The notes under the pieces were generated by a model, which worked only from the letters and a program-made list of their open reading frames with translations, did no database searches and was not told the DNA's origin. A DNA stretch of 64,000 bases from Nelumbo lutea (Eukaryota; Streptophyta; Magnoliopsida; Proteales; Nelumbonaceae). The position numbers and the translations under genes are program-made. Below are positions 22,462-33,081 of this stretch, in pieces (positions within the stretch are counted from its first letter, which is position 1; every line of letters begins with the position of its first letter). The stretch spans positions 55,702,422-55,766,421 of the forward strand of contig JAKGHH010000004.1 of assembly GCA_022828595.1 (NCBI GenBank), given 5' to 3'.

Positions 22462-23200
22462 AAGCCTACGGGCCACATTATTCTTAAGACTCGGTCGCCT
22501 CTCTGAACACGGGCAAAATTAAAAAAATAGTAGACTACGATTCAATCCCAAAAGCCTACGGGCCACATTACTGCTTAAGACCCGGTCGCCTCTCCGGCAC
22601 GGGCAAAAGTCAAAAAAGAGTAGATTACGAGTCACTCCCAAAAAGCCTACGGGCCACATTACTGCTTAAGACCCGGTCGCGCTCTCCGACACGGGCAAAA
22701 GTCAAAAAAGAGTAGACTACGAGTCACTCCCAAAAGCCAACGGGCCACATTAATGCTTAAGGCACGGTCGCCTCTCCGACTCGAGCAAAAAGTCAAAAAA
22801 TAGTAGACTACGAGTCACTCCCAAAAGCCTACGGGCCACATTACTACTTAAGACCCGGTCGCCTCTCCGGCACGGGCAAAAGTCAAAAAAGAGTAAACTA
22901 CGAGTCACTCCCAAAAGCCTATGAGCCACATTACTGCTTAAGACCCGGTCGCCTCTCCGAGACGGGCAAAGGTCAAAAAAGAGAAGACAACGAGTCCCTC
23001 CCCGAAGCCTACAGGCCACATTACTGCTTAAAGGCCCGGTCGCCTCTCCGGCACGAGCAAAAGTCAAAAAAGAGTAGACTACGAGTCACTCCCAAAGCAT
23101 GCGGGGCACACTATTGCTAAATATCCAGTCGCTTTCTCAGTAGGAACAAAATCAGTAAAAGTGAACTATAAGTTGCCCTAGAGCCTAAGGGCTACACTAC
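22462..23200 (+). repeat. Tandem array, about 91-bp unit, seven copies plus a decayed eighth
   Basis: Unit starts (AAGCCTACGGG or variant) lie at 22462, 22552, 22643, 22734, 22825, 22915, 23005 and 23095, so the period is 90-91 bp. Each unit contains GGCCACATTA, a GGTCGCCTCTC-like word and CACGGGCAAAA. The last unit is strongly diverged. There are no spacers between units. It fills more than half of the interior of the LARD-like element. Confidence 0.9.
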
Positions 23201-23348
23201 TAAACTGGCGGAGAACCCCCTCGTCTTACTGGCAGCTCGCCACATACAGGCAGCTCTCAAAGCCTAAGGAATTAGATCAAAACTTACTAGCTCATCGAAC
23301 TTACGGGCCAAAAGAAATCTACTCTCTTCGCTGAGTTACTCTCAGCTC

Positions 23349-23364
23349 GGGAGTGGAGGGCAAT
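23349..23364 (+). other. Polypurine tract of the LARD-like element
   Basis: GGGAGTGGAGGGCAAT lies directly before the 3' LTR start TGATGAGGGC. Confidence 0.7.
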
Positions 23365-23723
23365 TGATGAGGGCAGATTTGGCCCTCCAGTGAAATTGTG
23401 ACACGTGGCACCTCGTGACAACTAGGCAAGCACCCAGGCAACAACTTACCAAGTTGGTGTCCACCCCCGGGCACCGGTCTGGCTGGCCTGGCGCGACCTG
23501 CACGCAGCCCACGGGCGGCCTGCACGCGGCCTGCGTGACCTGGCCGGATCAGCCTGCCACAGGCGCCGACCTGGCAACCTGGCCCAGACACAGGCGCTGA
23601 CCTGGCAATCTGGCCCAGACCACAGGCGCGACCTGACAACCTGGCCCGGACACAGGCGCCGACCTGGCAATCTGGCCCGGACACAGACGCGACCTGACAA
23701 CCTGACCCGAACACAGGCGCCGG
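23365..23723 (+). repeat. 3' LTR of the LARD-like element, truncated by the gap
   Basis: Matches the 5' LTR from 19718 onward, then changes into a diverged run of CAGGCGCCGACCTGGCAA-like repeats before the N run. Confidence 0.7.
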
Positions 23724-23823
23724 NNNNNNNNNNNNNNNNNNNNNNNNNNNNNNNNNNNNNNNNNNNNNNNNNNNNNNNNNNNNNNNNNNNNNNNNNNNNN
23801 NNNNNNNNNNNNNNNNNNNNNNN
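23724..23823. other. Assembly gap (100 N)
   Basis: Exactly 100 N, the usual placeholder for a gap of unknown length. It separates the LARD 3' LTR from a copia leader, so both elements are incomplete here. Reading frames across it are meaningless. Confidence 0.99.
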
Positions 23824-25944
23824 GCAGCCCCCATCTCCTTCTCTGTGCTGCCATCTTCGATCCAAAATAAAAATAAATTTAGAAATCATATTTCTATAAA
23901 TAATTACATCAGATGCGAATGCCTATACATTGAGTCTAAAATAAAAAAAAAAATTATTTACAGACCAAATGTAATAAATAAATTCAGATAAACTGCAAAT
24001 CTTGCAGTTTCTCCCTGCGCCAAGTCAAGATTGAGATCTTGCAAGTTCTCTCCCTACAACTTGGGAATCGAATTCCCCATTTCAGAAAATCATACTTTTC
24101 AAGGATCATTCTTGAACCATAAACTACACCAAATCTGAACCAAAAGGAGTAGGGAGAGATAATACGTGATACAGAGAAGTAGTATCTCCCAATGGAGGTG
24201 TTCACGCCCAAGGAAGGATCCAAAATCTAGCTCCCACTGAAGATGGCACAGTGTAGAGTGGAGCAGAAATCAGCAGTATTCTTCCAAAAGAACTTGGATC
24301 CTTCTTCAAGAATCACCTGGACGGCTTGTTCTGTGAATACAACTTCCTTACCAATCATTTCTCCAAAAGATTTTTGGAATCAAAGATCCAATCTTTGATT
24401 TCTCCCAAGAACTGGAGATCGAACTGCTGTAGGCCGGCGCGGCTGTAGGAAGGAGGCGGCAAGAGAGTATTTTGTAGGATGCAGATTCTCTCTTCTGTGA
24501 TTTCAGCTCTGAAGACAAGACTATGTATTGCTTGCTTGTTGTGTCTAAAGGCTGCTGCCCCCTCTTCCTTTTATAGACTTAAAGGGATCAGCTCCGAATC
24601 CCAATTGAGAGTTGTTAACCCAAATCATATTTGGATTAGAAGTCCCTTTAAGATAAGGGATAATCCTTATCTTATCTGCAGATTAGATCAGTCATCTCCT
24701 AATCTAATTAGGAGGTTTCCAGATCTAAATCTCATTTTAGATCTTGGACTTCTCTATGTGGATAGGGTCTGGGCCCAATCCTATCAGTTGATCTATATCA
24801 GAATTCGCCCCTTAAGTGACTAATCAAATTAGCCCAGTTCGAAGGCCCATTTAAGGTTATGTATTCATTTAGCTTCCAAACTACTGTCTAGTTGGGCTTC
24901 CTTGTATGGCGTGGGACCCAAACATTGATCTACACATTAGCCACATGGGTTCAGCCCTGCCTTTGTTACAAGGCCTGGCCGAATACACTGTTTATGGACA
25001 GTGCACCCCTGAAACCCATCAGATGGGCTTTATGGGCCCAACACTTACCCTAAAGTGGTCCTTGAGCCAAGCCACCTTGTAACACCCAGGGACTGTGGGC
25101 AGATGCAAGATTAGCTCATCAGGTATTTCAATGGTCTTACACTTGACTTCTCAGCCCATAATGATTCATACACTGCCTGAACAAGAGATGACCTCTCCCT
25201 TGGCTGCAAGGAACAGTGTTGCACTCTCTCTAGTTATGGATCTCGGGAATTAAAACCTTTTGAAAATCACTTTCAAAACCATAATATATAAACTTTTATA
25301 TCTCATATAAATTATATTTTGCAAAACAAATCTCAATGATTGAAAATCGTTGCCGGCAGTCTTGGTTTCCATCCGTGAGAGTGCATCCCCGATCATTACC
25401 TTTGTTCGACAAAGGGGCTGATCCTGTCACTATGGTCACCCACTCAGATGAATTCTCAGACTGTCCCAACATACCCAGGTTTTGACCCACACTAAGGATC
25501 TCACTGATTGCGTACATCAAAAGACAGCCCAATCCGACACCTAGTGCAGTATCATAATCGAGTCTATGGGTCGGGTGTAACTTTCCAGTTTTGACCATCA
25601 ATTTCCATGGTCTAGGGCAATACTGGAAATCTGATCCAATTCAAAGATTCAATTAATCCTACACTATATGTGCCTAGGGTCTCACCCCGATGGTTGAGGC
25701 AAGCCACCCCAACCGACTTGGTGGCGTCACAGTGTCAACCTTGTCAGGATATGTCTCCCCAGACTGACCCACTGGCTGTGTACATTCAAAACTAACACGA
25801 GTCTCATTAAGTGTCCAGTTTAAGGATATTACACAGAAACATACCAAGGGAACATGAATCAAATATGCACTTTTATTCATTTACAATAAACTCATAAAGT
25901 ACATCATTTTGATTGAAGCTAAGGGCATACAAAACTATCTAACA
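23824..25944 (-). mobile_element. Copia element E: LTR and leader, minus strand
   Basis: On the minus strand the LTR starts TGTTAGATAGTTTTGTATGC at 25944 and runs to about 24035. The leader then continues to the gap and matches the leader of element D (GGTCTGTAAATAATTTTTT, GATGTAATTATT, ATAGAAAT). The LTR tail and primer-binding site are missing at the junction. The sequence is closer to element D than to A. No coding region is in the window; it would lie in or beyond the gap. No polypurine tract precedes the LTR at 25945, so this is the 5' LTR side. Confidence 0.75.
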
Positions 25945-25987
25945 CTTATTATTTCTTATCGGGCCAGTTCTGATTCTACCCAGACCA

Positions 25988-27022
25988 TGTTAGATAGTTT
26001 TCTATGCCCTTAGCTCCATTCAGATTTTATGTACTTTTGACATTTAGTATAAATAAATAAAGTACATGTTTGATCCATGTTGTGTGGTATATTTCTGCCT
26101 AAGACCCTTAAACTGGACACTTAATAAGACTCATGTTAGTTTAGAATATTCACAGTCGTTGGATAAGCCTGGGGATATTTATCCTGCCAAGGCTGACACT
26201 GGTTGTGCTGCCAAGTGTTGGGGTGGCTTGTCTCCAATGCCAGGGTGAGACCCAAGGCACATGTAGTGTAGGATTACTTGAATCCTTGAATTCGGACCAG
26301 ATTTTCCAATATTGCCCTGGACCTTGGAGATTGATGGGCAAAACTAGAAAGTTACACCAAACCCCTAGACTCGATTATGATAATGCATAAGGTGTCGGAT
26401 TGGGTTGTCTTTGATATGCCAATCAGTGAGATCCTTAGCGTGGGTCAAAACCTGGGTATATTGGGACAATCTAATAATTAATCTGAGTGGGTGATCATAG
26501 TGACAGGATCAGCCCCATTGTCGGACAAAGGTAATTTGCATCCACGTCACTTTCAGCCTTAGGAACTCCTCCAGCCGCTGCCACCTTACTGCTTGGTTCG
26601 AACTCCTCTGAAGGGAAGATCAAGAAGTTGGTTCTTGAGATCTGTCTTTGCTGAAAAGCTGATTTGGTTCGGTGCTCTAAGCCTCCAACGGATTCTCGCG
26701 AAGACCTCGGTACATAGGATGTACACTGTTGGTTCTGCCCCACCATTGCTGTGTCATCTTCAGCGGGAGCAGATCATGGATACTTCTTTGGGTGTGAACA
26801 CCGACGTTAGGAGATCTTGATTCTCTGTATCAGGTATAACCCATCCCTTGTTCTTTGGTTCAGATCTGGTCTAGTTCGGTTCGAGTAGGATCCTTGAATA
26901 ATTTGATTCTAAAATAAGGGAATACGATTCCCAGTTGATTGAAGGGAGAAAAATTTTTGAAATTCGCCCACCTATTCCACTGCTTTCTTGGCATCCATAC
27001 TATGGATCTCTCCCTCCTTTTA
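25988..27022 (+). repeat. 5' LTR of copia A, internally deleted
   Basis: Starts TGTTAGATAG and ends CCTTTTA. Compared with the 3' LTR it jumps at about 26533 from the GTCGGACAAAGGTAA segment to the TTTGCATCCACGTCACTTTC segment, losing about 900 bp from the middle. Confidence 0.8.
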
Positions 27023-27023
27023 G

Positions 27024-27036
27024 TGGTATCAGAGCC
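27024..27036 (+). other. Primer-binding site of copia A
   Basis: TGGTATCAGAGCC, complementary to the 3' end of plant initiator methionine tRNA, one base after the LTR. Confidence 0.9.
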
Positions 27037-28804
27037 ATAGGTTCGAATCTTGAACCAAGAAATCAGATCTGAACCTGCGCAATTCGATAGAAGCTGTTCT
27101 ATTCGAGTATTGCGTAGATTGCAGTTTTATTTCAAGAAATTGTTTCTTGTCTGGGCGATTGATCTGAAATTAATTTTTGTTAAATCTGAAATTTAATTTA
27201 GAACTGATCTTATTTTATTTCTGATTTAATGGATTGTTCGTACATGGAGTTCGAAGATCAGATTTGGTGCAGATTGTCTACGCACCTGTTATTTGTAGTT
27301 TCTATTCATTCTGATCTGTAAAATAATTTTTTTTATTTTTCTAGACTGAATGTATAGGATTGAATCAAGAATGTAATTAATTAATAGAAATAGGATTTCT
27401 GTTTTTTTATTTTCTTGATTGAGAAGGCATTGGAGCTGGAGATTTGCAGATGAAGAGTTCGCTATTTGCGTTTCTGCAGTTTTGGGAAACAACAACCCTA
27501 ATTACTGACCTCTGTTTTGTAGGTTGTACGTACAGTCCAGTTCTGTCTTTGATTGTCAAAAATTTAGAATTTTAATTTCAGATCTTTAATTGAATTGTTT
27601 CTTGAATTAAAAATTGTTTTGGACCGTTTCGACCAGATTGGACCAAAACTGTTTGGACCGAATCTAGGGTTCGAAAGGGGCTGTATTCAATGCTGTTATT
27701 TCCCACTTTCAAGTTTGAAATCAATTTTTAATTGGAAAAACCAATTCGGCCCAACTTGTAAAGCCCAGTTTTAAGGGGTTAAAACTTTAAAAGCCCAGTT
27801 TTACATAAAAGCTATATGGGCCGACCTGCTAACTGCGACTCAGCCCATATACCTAGATGATATTAATGGTTAACATTATGGACTTTAAACGGGCTGATTA
27901 ATGGGCTTTACAATAGTTAATTGATTGGATTAATTCTTCCATTTCATGTGATGTGTGGATGTTTGATGTGTTGCGACCATGGGCCATAAACACTTGGCCC
28001 GTGATGATACGTTAGTGGCTCTTGCGCATACCATGGCTGAATGCACATCATTTCCATGGTGTCCCATATGGTCATTGGATGACCCCTTCCTTTCATGGTG
28101 GGCCCCACAACCATGAAAAGGGACGCGTGTGGAAACCCTAGCCGAATTGGGCCTCCATAAATCTGACTTTATGAAAGTTAGTGGGAGCCACTTTGGTTTG
28201 ACCTAAATTAACTAGGGTGTAATTTTTGTTCCCTCTAGCAAATATGAGTGCACGTGATAGGGAGATTCATGTGATGAACTCTATAAAGGCCTTCCGTCAT
28301 TAGCACGATGATGGGTCCTTCAGTAATGAGGAAACGCTCCATAAAATTGGGCTATCCATTTGCTGTTGGGTCTGTCAGAGTGTTTCATAAGATGATAGGG
28401 GCGTCATAGACCGATTGGGAGGGGCTTCACAAGAAAATGGGAACTCTCTCATGGTACCTTGGCGTAACCTGAATATGATGGGTGAGCACTCACTGGATAG
28501 AAAGGTTTGCCTAAAAACGGCTTTGAACCTTGTTTGGTAGAGGCCAAAGGGAAACTCATACGATGAGTGGATATGATCCGTCATAGAAAGGTGGTGGGGT
28601 TATGCAGCTAAAATAGTTGGCTCCACGCACCCTATGTGATTTCCCACATTTCTAGAGACATCTTCGCCATCTCCGTCACTGAGATAGGAGGGAAATCTCA
28701 AAGATGAACAAATGGAAATGGAACATAGATTAAAAGCCATATCTATGTAGGTAACATGAATCAAACTAAGGTTGTGGACTAATGTTTTGTTGTTTTATCA
28801 GAAA

Positions 28805-29915
28805 ATGGCAAACGGACAATTTGCTAAGTTGCTTGACGATAACAAGCTTAAGAGCCCAAACTATGCCAACTAGTACAGAAACCTTATGCTGGTCTTAACT
28901 TCTGAGAAGTTGGATAAGGTAGTTAAAAATCCTGCAGCGGAGCATCTGGGTAACAAGGCTTCTGGGGCTTGAAGGAGGAAATTCCATGATTGGGAGGATA
29001 AAAACTCCCAAGTCCGCTGCTATGTCATTGCCTCCCTAGACAATCCAATACAGAGGCAGTTCAATCAGATCAAACTTGTCAAGGACATATTGGATAGTTT
29101 AAAGACGATGTACGAAGAGCAGAATCGTTATACTTGGTAGAAGGTCTTGAAGTTGTTCATGACCGCGCAGATGTCCAAGGGGCAGAAAGTTCATGACCAT
29201 TGTCTTCGGATGATGGGCTACATCAACGAGCTTGAAGCTCTTGGATCTGGGCTAGATCTTGCAATGCAAGTGGATGCCATCCTTAGTTCTCTGCCTCCTT
29301 CCTTTAATTTGTTCATAATGAACTACAATATGAACAAGCTAAATGTCAACGTCCAGGAACTCAACAATATGTTGCAGAGGACCGAGGATTTGATCAAAAA
29401 GGATGAGCCTATGGCTATGCTTCTTGAAGCTAGCAAATCGGGCAAGAGAAAGAGGAAGGCAAAGAAGCCCCAGAAGAAAGCTGCCAAACCTAACAAGCAG
29501 GAGAAAAACAAGGCATCCGATGCCTATCACTCCTGCAAGCAGTTCGGCCACTGGAAGAGGAAATGTCCCGCCTACTTGGAATCTAAGAAAGGTAATTTCG
29601 AAAGTTATGTCATAGAGACTAATTTGTTAGTCACTTCTATGTCCTGGTATGTTGACTCTGGGGCTTCAACTCATGCGTGCAATTCACTGTAGGGGTTCAA
29701 AGTTAGTAGAAGGCTGAGTGAAGGGGAAGTGACACTTTTCTTGGGAACGACTACAAGTGTTGCTACTACAGAAATAGGAACCATAGAATTAGTTTTTAGA
29801 GAAGGAATTCTTGTACTTAAAGGTTGTCTTTATGTATAGAACTTAAGAAGAAAATTGATTTTTGTTTCTAAACTGTGTGCTGATGGATATATTGTTTATT
29901 TTAAGTAATATGATT
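28805..29915 (+). pseudogene. Copia A gag and protease remnant
   Basis: The gag frame starts MANGQFAKLLDDNKLK at 28805 and has several in-frame stops before a longer open stretch from 29147. The nucleocapsid zinc knuckle is damaged: the first Cys of C-x2-C-x4-H-x4-C is replaced by Tyr (AYHSCKQFGHWKRKC). The protease active-site motif WYVDSGASTHACN is intact near 29645, but a stop follows at once after ACNSL. The frame runs to about 29905, where a large deletion removes integrase. Confidence 0.85.
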
Positions 29916-31154
29916 GCCAAAACCGCATTCCTGAATAGAGATCTTAGTGAAGATATCTACATGCAGCAGTCGCAAGGCTTCATTATTGCTGGTCAAGAAC
30001 ACATGGTATGTAAACTTAATAGATCCATATATGGACTTAAGCAGGCTTTTAGAAGTTGGAATATCCATTTTGACTCTGTCGTCAAATCGTTTGACTTTGA
30101 GTAGAATCTGAATGAGCCCTATGTTCAAAGGAAGTCCAGTGGGGATAAGGTTATCTTCTTTGTGTTGTATGTGGATGATATCCTAATCATTGGGAATGAT
30201 GTAGGAATGTTGACATCGGTCAAAGTGTGGCTTTCACAACAATTCTCCATGAAAGATCTTGGAGAAGTTTCCGTTATATTGGGTCTTTGACTCTATAGAG
30301 ATAGATCGAAGCGGATAATTGGATTATCCCAGGCTGCTTACATTGACGAAATTGTTAAAAGGTACAACATGGAGAACTCCAAGAAAGGAAACGTTCCTTT
30401 CAAGCACAGAGTCACTCTCTCCAAGAAGATGTCTCCCAATACTTCTGAGGAGATTGAGGGCATGAAAGATGTTCCCTATGCCTTAGCCGTAGGAAGCATC
30501 ATGTATGCCATATTGTGCACTCGCTCTGACATCGCTCAACCGGTGAGTGTCATAAGCAGGTTCCAGGCCAACCCAGGGCAGGTGCATTGGATTGCTGTGA
30601 ATAACATACTCAAATACCTTCGAAGGGCAAAAGAGTTTTGTCTAGTATTCGACGGTAGTTCACTACAAATTCTGGGGTATACTGATGCCGATTTCCAGTC
30701 AGATCCAGATGATAGAAAGTGTACATCTGGGTATGTTTTCACGATAGGATCATGTGCTGTTTGTAGGAAAAGTAGCAAACAGAGGTCCATGGCAAACTCC
30801 ACGACCAAAGTCGAGTTCATTGCCGCAAGTGAAGCTGCCAAGCAAGCCGTGTGAATGAAGAAGTTCATTCACGAATTAGGAGTGGTTCTGTCCAACACAT
30901 CACCCATCCCATTGTTGTGTGACAACAATGGAGCGATCACCTAGGCTAAGGAGCCTCGGGCCCACTCGAAGTCAAAGCACATCAAGAGGATGTACCATGT
31001 ACTGTGGGAGATCACTAGTAGAGGGAACGTCCTGATTCAAAAGGTAGCATCAGTGGATAATGGGGCAGACCCATTAACCAAGCCACTCACACAGAAGGTG
31101 TTTGAGAAATGCATGGAAAGTATGGGACTCCGGCTTGTACTAGATTGGACCTAA
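29916..31154 (+). pseudogene. Copia A reverse transcriptase and RNase H remnant
   Basis: It resumes after the deletion at a KTAFLN-type motif in reverse transcriptase, keeps RSIYGLKQA and the catalytic VLYVDDIL (about 30160-30180), then the RNase H-like half with YTDADF and a degenerate STTKVEFIAASEA. Stops lie near 30102, 30288, 30852 and 30942. It ends LVLDWT and TAA at 31152-31154. The stops and missing integrase rule out autonomous activity. Confidence 0.85.
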
Positions 31155-31167
31155 GTGCAAGTGGGAG

Positions 31168-33081
31168 TGGTTAGACAGTTTTGTATGCCCTTAGCTTCAA
31201 TTAGATTTGATGTACTTTTGACATTTAGTGTAAATAAATAAAGTACATGTTTGAATCATGTTGTGTGGTATATTTTTGTGTAAGACCCTTAAACTGGATA
31301 GTTAATGAGATTCGTGTTAGTTTAGATCATTCACAACCGTTGGATAAGTCTGGGGAGATTTATCTTACCAGGTCTGACACTCATGTGCTGCCAAGTGTTA
31401 GTGGCATGTCTCAGCCGCCAGGGTGAGACCCAAGGCACATGCAGTGTAGGATTACTTGAATCCTTGAACCATACAGGATTTCTAGTATTGCCCTGGACTT
31501 TGGAGATTGATGGGAAAAACTGAAAAGTTACACAACCCCAAAACTCAATTATGATACTGCACTAGGTGTCAGATTGGGCTGTCTTTGATATGCCAACCAG
31601 TGAGATCCTTAGCGGGGGTCAAAACCTGGGTATGTTGGGACAGTCTGAGAATTCATCTGAGTGGGTGATCATAGTACAGGATCAGCCCCTTTGTCGGACA
31701 AAGGTAATGATCGAGGATGCACTCTCTCTGATGAAAACCAAACTACGACAGTTGATTTCAATCGTTGAAATTTTGTTTGACAAAATTTATATATATGATA
31801 TATATACTTATACAGTTTCAAAATGTTTGCAAATGGTTTTAATTCCCGGGATCCATGTGAGTAGAGAGTGCAACACTGTTCCTTGCAACCGAGGGAGAGG
31901 TCCTCTCTTGTCGGGTAGTGTTTGATCATTATGGGCTAAGAGGTTAAGTGTAAGACCATTGAGGGTAATACCTGATGGGCTAATCTTGCATCTGCCCATA
32001 GTCCCTGGGTTTTTATAAGATGGCTTGGCCTAGGGACCACTTAGTGTAAGTGTTGGGCCCATAGAGTGCATGTGACGGGCTCAAGGGGTTCACTGGGCTT
32101 TCCAGTGAATTTGGCTAGGCCTTATAAGAAAGGTTGGGCTGAACCCATGTGGCTGATGTGTAGATCAATGCTTGGGTCCCACGCCATACAAATAAGCCCA
32201 ACTGGTCACCAGTTTGGAAACTTATTGAGCATTGATTACTTATTGGGCCTAAAGCCCATTTCGGCCTGGGCTGATATGATCACCCACTTAAGGGGGTGTA
32301 TCTGGGATTATGGTTAGCTAAAGGATTAGGGTTCTAACCCTATCCACTCCTGGAGACCAAATTCAAATGTGATTTGAATCTGATAACCCCTTGATAAGAT
32401 CAGTAGTGGGCTGACCTAATCTATAGATAGGATTAAGATTATCCTCTATCCAAATGCTGATTTGTATTAGGATAACTCCTAATAGGATTAGGAGGTTTCT
32501 TAATCACTAAGAAAGGAGGAAGCCCTGATCTTGGATTGCAAGAATTTGACCTAGGTTTTGCAGTGAAACATCTTCTACAATTTGAGATAGGATCTCTTCT
32601 TCCTAAGCTGAAATCTGCATCCACGCCACTTTCAGCCTTTGGAACTCCTCCAGTCGCCGCCACCTTACTGCTTGGTTCAAACTCCTCTGAAGGGAAGATC
32701 AAGAAGTTGGTTCTTGAGATCAGTCTTTGCTGAAAGGCTGATTTGGTTCGGTGCTCTAAGCCTCCAACGGATTCTTGCGAAGAGTTTGATACGTAGGACG
32801 TACACTATTGGTTCTGCCCCACCATCACTGTGTCATCTTCAGTGAGAGCAGATCTTGGATACTTCTTTGGGTGTAAACACTGACGTTGGGAGATCTTGAT
32901 TCTTCATATCAAGTATAACCCTTCCCTTATTCTTTGAATCAAATATGGTCTGGTTTGGTTCGAGTAGAATCCTTGAATAATTGATCCTAAAATAAGGGAA
33001 TACGATTTTCAGTTGCTTGAAGGGAGAAAATTTTTTGAAATTTGCCCACCTATTCCACTGATGGATTTCTCCCTCCTTTCA
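31168..33081 (+). repeat. 3' LTR of copia A
   Basis: Starts TGGTTAGACAG (one extra G compared with relatives) after polypurine tract CAAGTGGGAG, and ends CCTTTCA. About 1.9 kb, the fullest LTR of this family in the window. Confidence 0.85.

Larger units (their letters stand above)
19687..23723 (+). mobile_element. Non-autonomous LARD-like LTR element (truncated by the gap)
   Basis: The 5' LTR (19687-22010) and the start of the 3' LTR (23365-23723) share about 130 bp of near-identical sequence from TTTGGCCCTCCAGTGAAATT onward, including GACACGTGGC-like and CCAAGTTGGTGTCCACC words. Between them lie a primer-binding motif (22015-22033) and a polypurine tract (23349-23364). The 1.35-kb interior has no gag, protease, reverse transcriptase or integrase, only a tandem array. 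The element must therefore use proteins of an autonomous relative, probably of the Tat lineage given the ends. The 3' LTR is cut by the run of N, so the target duplication cannot be checked. Confidence 0.7.
25988..33081 (+). mobile_element. Ty1/copia element A
   Basis: 5' LTR 25988-27022, primer-binding site at 27024, leader to 28804, broken gag-pol 28805-31154, polypurine tract to 31167, 3' LTR 31168-33081. Flanking 5-mers are gacca and gacct (4 of 5 match). The domain order gag-protease-(integrase)-reverse transcriptase-RNase H marks Ty1/copia. The interior lacks integrase through a deletion of about 1.4 kb, and the 5' LTR lacks about 900 bp that the 3' LTR keeps. Confidence 0.85.

Noticed and set aside
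22750..23067. 105-codon minus-strand ORF with internally repeated peptides
   Set aside because: It is only the 91-bp tandem array read in one frame; repeat copies keep frame by chance of unit length, and there is no start context or family.
22462..23200. Possible CRISPR-like array
   Set aside because: The units are contiguous, about 91 bp long and have no unique spacers; the genome is a plant.
23319..23889. Minus-strand ORFs spanning the N run
   Set aside because: They read through 100 undetermined bases, so the frames are meaningless.
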